Shown here in pieces: positions 24,929 through 33,453 of a DNA stretch of 64,000 nt. Position 1 is the first letter of the stretch. Each line of letters begins with the position of its first letter. Origin of the DNA: Caldithrix abyssi (GTDB lineage: Bacteria > Calditrichota > Calditrichia > Calditrichales > Calditrichaceae); the NCBI GenBank assembly GCA_011369465.1, contig DRQG01000015.1, positions 48,232-112,231 of the forward strand, written 5' to 3'. The notes below the pieces were generated by a model. It saw only the letters and a list, made by a program, of their open reading frames with translations. It did no database searches and was not told the origin of the DNA. A program made the translations under genes and the position numbers.

Positions 24929-26227
24929 TTAACCGTTCACCCGATATAGTTGAAAATCTTTATTCAACTCTTTCACCGCTTCATTTATTTGATTAAGAAC
25001 GGCTTCATCTTCCGGGTTGGACAGCACCCGGTCTATAAAGCCGGCGATTTGTTTCATTTCATTTTCTTTCATGCCTTTTGTTGTTAATGCGGCTGTACCT
25101 AATCGAATGCCGCTGGTAACAAAAGGACTGCGCGTATCAAAGGGAACCATGTTTTTATTAACGGTAATTCCGGCTGCATGTAAGGCGTTTTCAGCAGCTT
25201 TACCCGTGATATCTTTATTTGTCAAATCGATTAAAAACACATGATTATCGGTGCCGCCGGAAACAATATCGTATCCCTTTTCAAGAAGACTGTTGGCCAG
25301 GGTTTTCGCATTATTTACAATTTGCTGTGCATAGGTTTTGAATTCCGGTTTAAGAGCTTCGCCAAAAGCAACCGCCTTTGCCGCAATCACATGCATTAAC
25401 GGCCCGCCCTGAATTCCCGGCATAACATTGCTATCCACAATTTCCGACATCATTTTGACACGCCCTGACTTTGGCGCCACGATGCCCATTTTGTTTTCGC
25501 TGTCCTTGCCCATCATAATCATACCGCCTCGCGGGCCGCGCAATGTTTTATGGGTTGTAGAGGTTACAATATCACAATACGGAATTGGGCTTGGATGAAT
25601 GCCGGCGGCAATGAGCCCGGCCGGGTGAGCCACATCTGCAAAGAGAACTGCTTCAACCTCATCGGCAATTTCGCGAAACTTATCAAATTCATAAAAACGG
25701 GAATAGGCGCTGGCTCCCACCACAATCATTTTGGGTTTATGCTCGCGAGCCAGTTCAGCCACTTCGGCCATGTCAATACGGCCCGTTTCTTTGTTCACTC
25801 CGTAGGGAACAAAGTTAAACATTTTACCGGAAAAATTAACCGGTGAACCGTGCGTTAAATGGCCGCCATGAGCCAGATTCATACCCAGTACGGTATCTCC
25901 GTTTTTAAGATATGTAAAATAAACGGCCATATTCGCTTGTGAACCGGAATGAGGCTGTACATTCACATATTCCGCATTAAATAACTGTTTTGCCCTGTCT
26001 CTGGCCAGGTTTTCAGCTTCATCCACAAATTCGCAGCCGCCGTAATAACGTTTACCCGGATAACCTTCCGCATATTTGTTGGTCAACACAGAGCCATTGG
26101 CTTCGAGTACGGCCAATGAGACAAAATTTTCAGAAGCAATTAATTCCAGGGTGTTGTTTTGACGATCAATTTCTTTAACAATAGATTCATACACCTGGGG
26201 ATCGGTATTTTTGATATTATCCAGCAT
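24929..26227 (-). CDS. glyA: Serine hydroxymethyltransferase
   Basis: 432 aa. It interconverts serine and glycine with tetrahydrofolate, the main source of one-carbon units. The PLP lysine is in [23 protein letters not shown], the [14 protein letters not shown] substrate motif and the [10 protein letters not shown] segment are all present. It is a complete PLP fold-type I enzyme in the cytosol. It starts 10 bp after the RpiB-family gene. No glycine riboswitch was recognised upstream. Confidence 0.97.
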   Translation of the reverse strand: MLDNIKNTDPQVYESIVKEIDRQNNTLELIASENFVSLAVLEANGSVLTNKYAEGYPGKRYYGGCEFVDEAENLARDRAKQLFNAEYVNVQPHSGSQANMAVYFTYLKNGDTVLGMNLAHGGHLTHGSPVNFSGKMFNFVPYGVNKETGRIDMAEVAELAREHKPKMIVVGASAYSRFYEFDKFREIADEVEAVLFADVAHPAGLIAAGIHPSPIPYCDIVTSTTHKTLRGPRGGMIMMGKDSENKMGIVAPKSGRVKMMSEIVDSNVMPGIQGGPLMHVIAAKAVAFGEALKPEFKTYAQQIVNNAKTLANSLLEKGYDIVSGGTDNHVFLIDLTNKDITGKAAENALHAAGITVNKNMVPFDTRSPFVTSGIRLGTAALTTKGMKENEMKQIAGFIDRVLSNPEDEAVLNQINEAVKELNKDFQLYRVNG

Positions 26228-26237
26228 TTTTGTTCCC

Positions 26238-26675
26238 CTATAGTCCTGTTAATTGTGAAATCATGTTGATTCTATGTTGGTGCTTACCTCCCTCGAAGGA
26301 GGTCTGCATCCAGGTTTGTACAATTTTCAGTATCTCTTTTTCCGATTTACCCGCTGCCAGACACAGCACATTGGCGTCATACAGCAGCCGACTTTTTTTA
26401 GCTTCTTCTTCCGTATCGGCTACCACGGCTCGCACATTTTTTGCTTTATTGGCAATAACAGACATCCCCATACCGGTTTCACCGATCAAAATACCAAGAT
26501 CACACTCACCTGCCGATACAGCCATGGAAACCTTGTATCCGTATTCCGGATAATCACATTCATCTATCCGGAAAGTGCCAAAATCGGTATATTCGATATT
26601 GTGTTTATTCAGATACTTTTTAATGGTCTCTTTTAACCTATAACCGGTATGATCTGAACCTAACGCTATTTTCAA
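26238..26675 (-). CDS. rpiB: RpiB/LacAB-family protein with non-canonical active site
   Basis: 145 aa, the normal length for ribose-5-phosphate isomerase B. The N-terminal [14 protein letters not shown] is conserved (Asp8, His9). The catalytic CGTG loop is GETG (Gly65 for the E. coli Cys66), and the Glu used by the mycobacterial enzyme in the same loop is Met71. The ring-opening His of the usual HN-DAN motif is Leu98 (RLLYDANVL). Thus the known acid/base residues are absent while the fold is kept. Either Glu66 takes over or the substrate differs. It lies between a TPR gene and glyA. Confidence 0.8.
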   Translation of the reverse strand: MKIALGSDHTGYRLKETIKKYLNKHNIEYTDFGTFRIDECDYPEYGYKVSMAVSAGECDLGILIGETGMGMSVIANKAKNVRAVVADTEEEAKKSRLLYDANVLCLAAGKSEKEILKIVQTWMQTSFEGGKHQHRINMISQLTGL

Positions 26676-26684
26676 ACTGTGCTC

Positions 26685-27953
26685 CTATTTGAGCCATTTA
26701 TAACAGGAAGACTTTATTTTCTCGCCCTTATGCATAAATTTGTCTTCCTCGGTCGGAATCAGATTTTGCAAATAACTCTGCTTTGTTTTGGCCTTGGAGC
26801 GATAAGCCGGGTCTCTTTTTGCTTTTTCATAAATTTTATAGGCTTCTAAATAAACCAGTTTATCCTCATATTTTTTCTTTCCTTTTTTCTGTTCCTGGCA
26901 ATATGGAACAGAGGCCTCTATTAACTCGCCCCATACAATATATGCTTTCCCATATCCCGGCTTTACAGACAGGGCTTTGCCAATCCAATACTTCGCTTTG
27001 CTAAAACTGTTTAGCAATTTATAGTTATTAGCAATGCGCAACATAATATCCGCATTATCCGGCTTTAGTTTCAGTACTTCTTTTAAATCTGCGATTGCTT
27101 TAGCGTTTTGTTCAAGATTTTCATATGCCTCTACGCGCAGCAGATAGTCCTTATCCGTGGGTTTTTTGGACAATACCAAAGCCAAAGGCTTAAGGGCTTC
27201 TTCATATTTACCATTCTGCACGGCTGCAATTGCATAATCGCGGGCATATTCCACATTATCTGGGTTGTTTAAATATATTTCTTTCCGATTTGTCAGACTT
27301 TCACCAGCACCCAAAAAATAGTCGATTAACTCGGCCAGCATATCCCGTTGTTCGGCATCGTTCGGGGCCAGAGCAACCACTTTTTCCTGAATATGTATCG
27401 CTTTTTCGTTATCATCCTTATAATACAAAAAGGCCAGTTTTTTTAAGTAATTGATATTTGTAGAGTCTTTTTCAACCAATTTTTCATAATGCGGAATAGC
27501 GCAACGAAACTTACCAGATTTTTCTTCCAGAAGTCCGGCATAATGGTGCAAAATCATGATCTCCGGAAAACGTTCCAGGCCCCGATAGCAGGCAATTAGG
27601 GTACTGTCGGCTTTACCTTCTCTAAAATATATATCGGCAATTTTCCGTATGGATGAACGTGCATATTTACTACTGTCTTTAATAAAGACCGTCCAGAGAT
27701 AAGGCAGGGCGGCCTTATAGTTCTTATTTTTATAATATTCATATCCGAAATTAAAAACCAGCCGGATATCATCCTGCAGCTCCTTGTTAGCCACACTGTC
27801 ATACGGCGTGGTTAAATTTTCCGGTATGCAATTTTGTTCCGTTTTTTCTTCCTGAAACTCATCATCATCTTCGAATTGCGCCAATGCTTGCGATACAAAC
27901 AAGCCTATTAAAAAAAGAAGCGCATACACCACACGAAATTTCCGTAATTTCAT
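26685..27953 (-). CDS. Exported TPR-repeat protein
   Basis: 422 aa from the ATG preceded by GGAGGGATAAAA; a frame start 18 nt upstream overlaps that ribosome site and is rejected. Residues 1-25 form a signal peptide (VVYALLFLIGLFVSQALAQ). Residues 50-350 contain about eight tetratricopeptide repeats (for example YLWTVFIKDSSKYARSSIRK and LLRVEAYENLEQNAKAIADL). It probably scaffolds a periplasmic or outer-membrane complex. It follows the barrel gene by 24 bp and the lipoprotein gene before that, so the three may work together in the envelope. Confidence 0.82.
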   Translation of the reverse strand: MKLRKFRVVYALLFLIGLFVSQALAQFEDDDEFQEEKTEQNCIPENLTTPYDSVANKELQDDIRLVFNFGYEYYKNKNYKAALPYLWTVFIKDSSKYARSSIRKIADIYFREGKADSTLIACYRGLERFPEIMILHHYAGLLEEKSGKFRCAIPHYEKLVEKDSTNINYLKKLAFLYYKDDNEKAIHIQEKVVALAPNDAEQRDMLAELIDYFLGAGESLTNRKEIYLNNPDNVEYARDYAIAAVQNGKYEEALKPLALVLSKKPTDKDYLLRVEAYENLEQNAKAIADLKEVLKLKPDNADIMLRIANNYKLLNSFSKAKYWIGKALSVKPGYGKAYIVWGELIEASVPYCQEQKKGKKKYEDKLVYLEAYKIYEKAKRDPAYRSKAKTKQSYLQNLIPTEEDKFMHKGEKIKSSCYKWLK

Positions 27954-27977
27954 TTTTATCCCTCCATACATGGCTAA

Positions 27978-29186
27978 TTATTCTTCAATATTAATAAACC
28001 AAAGTTCATTCCCAACTACAGAAATGCCAAACATAAAAAAGGTTTCCTCATAAAACGTCTTTGAAAGATCTCCTCGTTTTCCTACAATGGCCGAGAGATC
28101 TATACGCGAACGAAAACGCTGCAACGGTAATGACAACCCCGCAGAAATTCCGTACTCGTTTATGATCGCCCCATTACTGGTTTGGTTTTGTTGGGCATAA
28201 AATCCCCCAAGACGCCAATCCATTTGATTGATATAATCTGTAAACCGTTTTCGACTGGCAGTATATTCCAGACCGCCTCCAATACGAAGATATTTTTTAT
28301 GAAAACCCTGGTTCGGCACATCCTCTATGGTAAAGCCCTTTTCCCAATCCTGGTAGATAACGTCGCCTCCCAGCGAAAATCTATCCGAAAAACGGATTTT
28401 TACCCCTGCATTATATTGCGCAGGCAGGGTAAGATCAACCATTTTTCCCTGATTAATCACAGTAGAGATTGATTTACCAACAACTTCTGCTTTTAAAAGC
28501 ACGGGTGTACGATACAATGCTCCCAGAGTAAACGCATTATCGAAAAACTGCATATACGCGCTTGCTGCAGCGCTATGCCCAAAAAATCGGTATTCGTAAG
28601 CAAAAGTAATATTGTTTGTTGTAAAATCAGCTATTTCCAGAATGAAACGATCCGTCACTTTTCCGAAATTGTACTCATAGGCCAATCCCAGCCCGAAATG
28701 CCCCAAAAAGTTTACTGACAGATTGAGCAGCGCCCTGCTGATACCGCCTTTAATAAGCAGAAAATCCTTTCCCTCATCTCGCGATGTATCCTGAACCGCA
28801 TGTTCCATGGAGGTAACCGGTTGTAGCCCGAAACCGAAACTTAATCTTTTGCGAATGATCGGAAAGGCTACAATACCCCCCTGAAAGTTAGCATAATCCC
28901 GAAAGGGATCTTCCCCATATTGACTGCTGGCAAACGAAGCACGATATTGAGCATCTACCGAAAAAGTAGTCAGGGTCAAACGTGACCACATAGCCGGGTT
29001 TAAATAATTAAGATGCAGCGAATCGTCGTCTGCCAATTCGAATGAACGGGATTGGCCGGACGCCGAATAGGGAATTTGGACAATGCCCAGGCTTTTATCG
29101 GCCAGGCCAAAAACCGTGCCATTCGCAAAGGTTCCTAAAGGCAGAACAATAAAAATAGTTATCAGAATCGTTAGTAAATATTTCAT
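27978..29186 (-). CDS. Outer-membrane beta-barrel protein (FadL/PorV-like)
   Basis: 402 aa. A signal peptide ending LGTFANG is followed by an N-terminal segment typical of PorV/UPF0164-like barrels (GLADKSLGIVQIPYSASGQ, LNYLNPAMWSRL), where Asn-Pro-Ala marks the plug region. The rest is a run of amphipathic strands (FGLGLAYEYNFG, FSLGGDVIYQDWEKGF, SAGLSLPLQRF). Relatives transport hydrophobic compounds or act as shuttle proteins of type IX secretion. No other secretion component is nearby. It shares a transcript with a lipoprotein and a TPR protein. Confidence 0.78.
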   Translation of the reverse strand: MKYLLTILITIFIVLPLGTFANGTVFGLADKSLGIVQIPYSASGQSRSFELADDDSLHLNYLNPAMWSRLTLTTFSVDAQYRASFASSQYGEDPFRDYANFQGGIVAFPIIRKRLSFGFGLQPVTSMEHAVQDTSRDEGKDFLLIKGGISRALLNLSVNFLGHFGLGLAYEYNFGKVTDRFILEIADFTTNNITFAYEYRFFGHSAAASAYMQFFDNAFTLGALYRTPVLLKAEVVGKSISTVINQGKMVDLTLPAQYNAGVKIRFSDRFSLGGDVIYQDWEKGFTIEDVPNQGFHKKYLRIGGGLEYTASRKRFTDYINQMDWRLGGFYAQQNQTSNGAIINEYGISAGLSLPLQRFRSRIDLSAIVGKRGDLSKTFYEETFFMFGISVVGNELWFINIEE

Positions 29187-29197
29187 AATCTTCCTGT

Positions 29198-30445
29198 TTA
29201 TAAGCCCGAAGTGTCAACCCGGTAATAACGTACATGTAGTTGTGGTGTAGACGTGAAGCGATTGAATAGCCGCACTACAGATATATCATTGTATTCATTT
29301 TGGTACTGAATTTGAAACCATTTATATTCTTTTGTTTCGTTGACGATATCCTGTATATAGGAAGTGCCAAATTTTACCTGCTCTTCCTCGGGAAAATAAA
29401 GCTTTCCGTCTTCCTGCCTTAATAATAAACTATACTTTGTATTGGATGTAAAGCTGGAATCCACGGTGATCCATTCAAAAGATTCACCGGCATCGGTAAC
29501 TAACCTTAGATTGTAGAACGCCGAATGATCTTTGTTGACCATTTCATTGGAATCTGCCACGCCGGTAAACGATTCGTCATTTACATAAAGGGATAGATCC
29601 GCAGCCTGCATTATGACATTATTCGGTATCTCTAACAATTGGTCGAAACGAATGAACACCCGGCTTTGAATTCCACTGGAAACCACCAGGTTTCTTGTGT
29701 TTCTGGCAATTTCAAATACATCCTGCCCGGCCGAAGGCGAATAATTATAAATTGCCGCAGCCTTCCCCACATTGGTGCTGTCTATCGTGAAAACAGTATC
29801 CTTTTTAACCCGGTAATACATGGTAGGCCAGTCATAGGTGCTTAATCCTTTGAAGGAAACAAACTCGCGTATGAATCCCGGATCGCTGCTACCCAGTTGT
29901 ATAAATAAGCCCTTGTTGTCTTCACCTTCCCTCTGCCAGCGGTGAATGAGCGCCGTATCATTAATCGCTATATAAACCGCATTGGTATCTTCGGCATCTA
30001 CCATCTGGCTTGAAGCCAGTTCCATGGTCGGCGGAGTATGCCAAAAATCGTCTGTATTGGCCGACTCATCCCAATCATCTTCCACCACATAGGCATTGAT
30101 TGTCATTGTACCGCTCTGGTTTCCGAACGTGTTTTTGGGGGTCAGACGAATGCGAATTGAATCCATCGGATTGTCCGTTATGGCCAGCTTGGTAAACCGA
30201 ATGAGAAATCCGGCACTAAACCCCTGATATTCTCCGACAGATAGTTTGGTCGAATATTTTGTGTCCGTTTTATAGTCCACTATAAATGTATCCGCCGTAG
30301 CTTCGAACGTAGTATCTATGTATTCGCCGAAGCGTCCGCGTACATCCAGTTCCGGCGGTGGATAAACAGGGTTAAAGTTTTGGCAAGATGTTACAAACAG
30401 AATACCGGACACAACCAGAATAATTTTTTCTATCATTTTAATCAT
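29198..30445 (-). CDS. Lipoprotein with two DNRLRE-like repeats
   Basis: 415 aa from the chosen ATG; the open frame extends 69 nt further into gmhB, but the lipoprotein signal (IILVVSGILFVTSC) begins here. After the lipid-bearing Cys the protein is beta-rich, in two similar halves each with a surface-protein signature of the kind FLIRFTKL and RVFIRFDQL followed by predicted strands, as in DNRLRE-type extracellular domains. Such domains are found in cell-surface and polysaccharide-binding proteins. The function is unknown. It is 11 bp before the barrel gene. Confidence 0.7.
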   Translation of the reverse strand: MIKMIEKIILVVSGILFVTSCQNFNPVYPPPELDVRGRFGEYIDTTFEATADTFIVDYKTDTKYSTKLSVGEYQGFSAGFLIRFTKLAITDNPMDSIRIRLTPKNTFGNQSGTMTINAYVVEDDWDESANTDDFWHTPPTMELASSQMVDAEDTNAVYIAINDTALIHRWQREGEDNKGLFIQLGSSDPGFIREFVSFKGLSTYDWPTMYYRVKKDTVFTIDSTNVGKAAAIYNYSPSAGQDVFEIARNTRNLVVSSGIQSRVFIRFDQLLEIPNNVIMQAADLSLYVNDESFTGVADSNEMVNKDHSAFYNLRLVTDAGESFEWITVDSSFTSNTKYSLLLRQEDGKLYFPEEEQVKFGTSYIQDIVNETKEYKWFQIQYQNEYNDISVVRLFNRFTSTPQLHVRYYRVDTSGL

Positions 30446-30480
30446 AAATTTTCTTTTCGCTATATACATCCCGAAGTAAG

Positions 30481-31062
30481 TTAATTGTTCTTTTCGTCCT
30501 GCTTTATTATCCATTGTACGGCTTCCAGCAAATTAGCGCATATTTTTTCCGGCATACGCTGCCATTGTTTTTGCTGATACATGTATTCTCCCCTACCGTA
30601 ACCGGTGAGTACCATTACCGGCCGAAGTCCTGCTTTGTAGCCAAATTCTATATCCTTATAACGGTCTCCGATGATAAAGGAACGGTTTATATCAATATTC
30701 AACGCATCTTTTGCTTTTTGGATCATTCCGGTTTTGGGTTTGCGGCATTCGCAATCAAGGCGGTATGGGGGTTTTCCTTCCCGGGGATGATGCGGACAGT
30801 AATAAATACCATCGATGTGTGCACCAGCCTGTTCAACTTTTTCTATAAGTTTTTTGTGGACTTCTTTTACCAGCTGTTCGTCAAAATATCCTCGGGCAAC
30901 ACCCGATTGATTGGTTACTACCACTACCTTAAAACCGCCTTCATTAAGGATACGGATTGCCTCAGGTACAAAATCAAAAATAACAAACCGGGAAATATGG
31001 TTTATATAACCCATTTCCTCATTTATGGTTCCGTCCCGATCTAAAAATACCGCCTTATTCAT
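30481..31062 (-). CDS. gmhB: D-glycero-D-manno-heptose 1,7-bisphosphate 7-phosphatase
   Basis: 193 aa HAD-family phosphatase. The nucleophile motif is VFLDRDGTINEE; VVTNQSGVARGYF and the zinc-loop Cys/His set CPHHPREGKPPYRLDCECRKP are diagnostic for GmhB; FIIGDRYKDIEFG is the HAD motif IV. It removes the 7-phosphate in ADP-heptose synthesis for the LPS core, matching waaA and the GT9 gene. It overlaps the end of glgA by 8 nt. Confidence 0.94.
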   Translation of the reverse strand: MNKAVFLDRDGTINEEMGYINHISRFVIFDFVPEAIRILNEGGFKVVVVTNQSGVARGYFDEQLVKEVHKKLIEKVEQAGAHIDGIYYCPHHPREGKPPYRLDCECRKPKTGMIQKAKDALNIDINRSFIIGDRYKDIEFGYKAGLRPVMVLTGYGRGEYMYQQKQWQRMPEKICANLLEAVQWIIKQDEKNN

Positions 31063-32533
31063 TCAGCGCTCTGTCATAAACATCCAGATAACGTTTTGCC
31101 GAAAGTTCCCAGGAAAAATCTTCTTCCATCACCCTTTTCTGCAACTCCTGCCATTGTTCTTTTTTCTTGAAATAAGCAACCGCTTTTTTAACCGTTTTCA
31201 CAATACTTTTGGCCGATAGCTCATCGAGAATAAAACCGGTTCCTTCTCCGGTCTCTACATCCAAATCATCCACCGTATCATATAAACCGCCTACCGCAGA
31301 GACGATCGGAATTGTGCCATAGCGCAGGCTGTAAATCTGGTGCAAGCCACATGGTTCGTATTTAGACGGCATCAGAAACATATCCGCACCGGCCTCTACC
31401 AAATGTACCATTTTGTCGTCCGAAGACAGGCTCATCGCAAATTTATCCGGATACTTGTCTCTGTATTCATAAAGTTTTTCCACCAAATTACGATCGCCAT
31501 CTCCCAGTATATATACCTGAAGGTTCATTTTTAATAAACTATCCATGGCTTCCAAAACCAGATCAAAACCTTTTTGTTCGGTTACAGCCGAAACCATTCC
31601 CAATAACGGTGTGTTTTCATTAAACTCCAGGCCTAAGCGGGAAAGAAGTATTTTTTTATTTTCTGTTTTGCCTTCCAGGTTATCTTTGCTGTATTGTACG
31701 GGGATGGATTTATCCAACTCCGGCGACCAGACCGAATAATCCACCCCGTTCAGAATACCTTCGAACTTTTCCCCTTTTTCTTCCAGCAATTTTTCAAACC
31801 CATAGCCAACATCCGGGTTGGTGATAATTTCGTTGGCGTAACTTTCGGAAACTGTTGTGATAAAATCGGCAAAGTGGATGGCTGCTTTGGTTAAATTCAG
31901 TTTATTGTCTTTATTAAACATGCCGCCTTCTTTTGCCTGGCTTTCATCAAAATCGATATCCGCAGCAACCTTAGGGTCAAAAATGCCCTGTACGGTAAGG
32001 TTGTGTATCGTGTAAATCGATTTAACGCCTTTAAAGAAATCATCATTTAGATAAATGGTCTTTAAATAGACCGGTACAAACGCGGTTTGCCATTCGTTGC
32101 AATGAATGATGTTGGGCTGCCAGGATAAAATTTTTAACGTTTCCATGGCTGCTTTGGCAAAATATGCAAAGCGTTGCGCGTTATCCGGATAGGGTTTGTT
32201 TGTTTTTGGGTCGATATACATTCCGGGACGATTAAATAAATCTTCTATTTCTACGAAATAGATTTGTACCTTGCTGTCCGGCAAAAAGGCGGATTTCACA
32301 TTGGCCGTTTTCGTAACACCATTTATCGTTACCGGAATATCACGCAAACGGATGACTTCCCGCAGTACATATTTTCTTTCGTTGATGAATTTATACTTCG
32401 GTATCATCAAACGTATTTCCTGATTGTGTGCCTTAAGCGCTTTTGGTAATGCTCCGGTTACATCGGCTAAACCGCCGCTTTTGGCAAAAGGAGCAACTTC
32501 GCTGGCAAGATAGAGAATTTTGTACTGTTCCAT
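31055..32533 (-). CDS. glgA: Glycogen/starch synthase
   Basis: 492 aa GT5 enzyme. The N-terminal SEVAPFAKSGGLADVTGALP contains the ADP-glucose-binding loop; the C-terminal half has EPCGLHQIYSLRYGTIPIV. It extends alpha-1,4-glucan with ADP-glucose. Of two ATGs 6 nt apart the second was chosen: AAGGTGG is spaced 6 nt from it but abuts the first. No glgB, glgC or glgP is in the window. It overlaps gmhB and has a leader of about 100 nt with interleaved inverted repeats. Confidence 0.93.
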   Translation of the reverse strand: MEQYKILYLASEVAPFAKSGGLADVTGALPKALKAHNQEIRLMIPKYKFINERKYVLREVIRLRDIPVTINGVTKTANVKSAFLPDSKVQIYFVEIEDLFNRPGMYIDPKTNKPYPDNAQRFAYFAKAAMETLKILSWQPNIIHCNEWQTAFVPVYLKTIYLNDDFFKGVKSIYTIHNLTVQGIFDPKVAADIDFDESQAKEGGMFNKDNKLNLTKAAIHFADFITTVSESYANEIITNPDVGYGFEKLLEEKGEKFEGILNGVDYSVWSPELDKSIPVQYSKDNLEGKTENKKILLSRLGLEFNENTPLLGMVSAVTEQKGFDLVLEAMDSLLKMNLQVYILGDGDRNLVEKLYEYRDKYPDKFAMSLSSDDKMVHLVEAGADMFLMPSKYEPCGLHQIYSLRYGTIPIVSAVGGLYDTVDDLDVETGEGTGFILDELSAKSIVKTVKKAVAYFKKKEQWQELQKRVMEEDFSWELSAKRYLDVYDRALNE

Positions 32534-32588
32534 GGTCATCCACCTTGTTTATGGGATTTTTCAATCTCGATTCATACTTAAAGATGAC

Positions 32589-32631
32589 AAAAGTGCTGTT
32601 TTATGCGGTTCTTTTGCACTTTTTCGCATAA
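32589..32631 (-). promoter_or_regulatory. Interleaved inverted repeats in glgA leader (possible pseudoknot or switch)
   Basis: On the plus strand the order is AAAAGTGC (32589-32596), TTATGCG (32601-32607), GCACTTTT (32616-32623), CGCATAA (32625-32631). The first pairs perfectly with the third (8 bp) and the second with the fourth (7 bp), so the arms interleave. In the glgA transcript they can form an H-type pseudoknot or two mutually exclusive hairpins. Alternatively they are overlapping operators. Confidence 0.45.
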
Positions 32632-32637
32632 GTAAAT

Positions 32638-32666
32638 AATTTAACTAATTTTATCGATTTTATCAA
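32638..32666 (-). promoter_or_regulatory. Possible sigma70-type promoter of glgA
   Basis: The minus strand reads TTGATA (32666-32661), a 17-nt spacer, and TAAATT (32643-32638). The same two hexamers with the same spacing occur before dnaN. The start point would fall near 32631, exactly where the interleaved repeats begin. Confidence 0.4.
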
Positions 32667-32688
32667 GAAAGGGGGTGATGTTTTGAAA

Positions 32689-33453
32689 TTACTTAAAAAT
32701 CCGTTCCAGAAATTTTATCACTTCCCTGATAACAATATCCTTTTCCACATCCTGAGTTAAAACATGGTAAGATTTAGTCATACGAAGAAATTGTTTATCT
32801 GCGGACGAAACCGCCTTATAAATGTACTCGGCTCCTTCAAATTTTACCACATGATCGTTTACGGACTGGGCAATAAAAAGAGGGACGTAAATATCGGATA
32901 AATCTTTTTGTAAATGCCTGTATAAATCTTGCGCCTCTGCGATACTTTTAAGCGGAATTTTGTTGTATCCGATGCTGGAGCGGCGCGCTTTCTCATCAAA
33001 AATGTCCGGTCCGTCTTTTTTAGTATGGTATTTAATAAAATATTTCAGTATGGGTACAAGTGATACCGCTTTCGATTTTAAAAACATACCCGGAGATAGG
33101 GCCATCACACCTTCTACCTGATAATGCGCTGAAAGATGCAGAGCCAGGCTCGCTCCGGTGGAAAGCCCTCCAACGATAATCTTTCTACATTTTTTACGCA
33201 GTTCAAAAAGGCTGCGTTTAACCGAATCATACCAATCATACCAGCTAACGGTTTGCAGGTTTTCCGGCGCTGTTCCATGCCCGGGCAAAAGCGGTACCCG
33301 AACCGTAAAGCCCCTGTTATGAATTTCTTCGGCTAATTCACGCAATTCATAGGGGCAGGCGGTTAACCCGTGTAACAAAAGCACGCCTTTGTCGTTCCCG
33401 TCCAAACTCAGCGGTTCGCATCCCGGAATAATTTTTTGGCTACCTGTAACTAT
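32689..33453 (-). CDS. Alpha/beta hydrolase (carboxylesterase), possible AUA start
   Basis: 254 aa if read from the ATA at 33453; 238 aa from the first conventional start (TTG at 33405). VLLLHGLTACPYE is the oxyanion region, the nucleophile elbow is GGLSTGAS, and the catalytic Asp/His lie near NDHVV and SYHVL. It resembles Est30-type short-chain carboxylesterases or monoacylglycerol lipases. The frame codes for family-like residues (PGCEPLSL) upstream of TTG with no ATG, GTG or TTG before the in-frame stop. The ATA overlaps the antiporter stop as ATAG and follows GGGGGGAG, so coupled initiation at ATA is plausible. Confidence 0.8.
   Translation of the reverse strand: MVTGSQKIIPGCEPLSLDGNDKGVLLLHGLTACPYELRELAEEIHNRGFTVRVPLLPGHGTAPENLQTVSWYDWYDSVKRSLFELRKKCRKIIVGGLSTGASLALHLSAHYQVEGVMALSPGMFLKSKAVSLVPILKYFIKYHTKKDGPDIFDEKARRSSIGYNKIPLKSIAEAQDLYRHLQKDLSDIYVPLFIAQSVNDHVVKFEGAEYIYKAVSSADKQFLRMTKSYHVLTQDVEKDIVIREVIKFLERIFK

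Noticed and set aside
30514..31044. 176-codon plus-strand frame over gmhB
   Set aside because: Shadow of gmhB; no ribosome site or domain.
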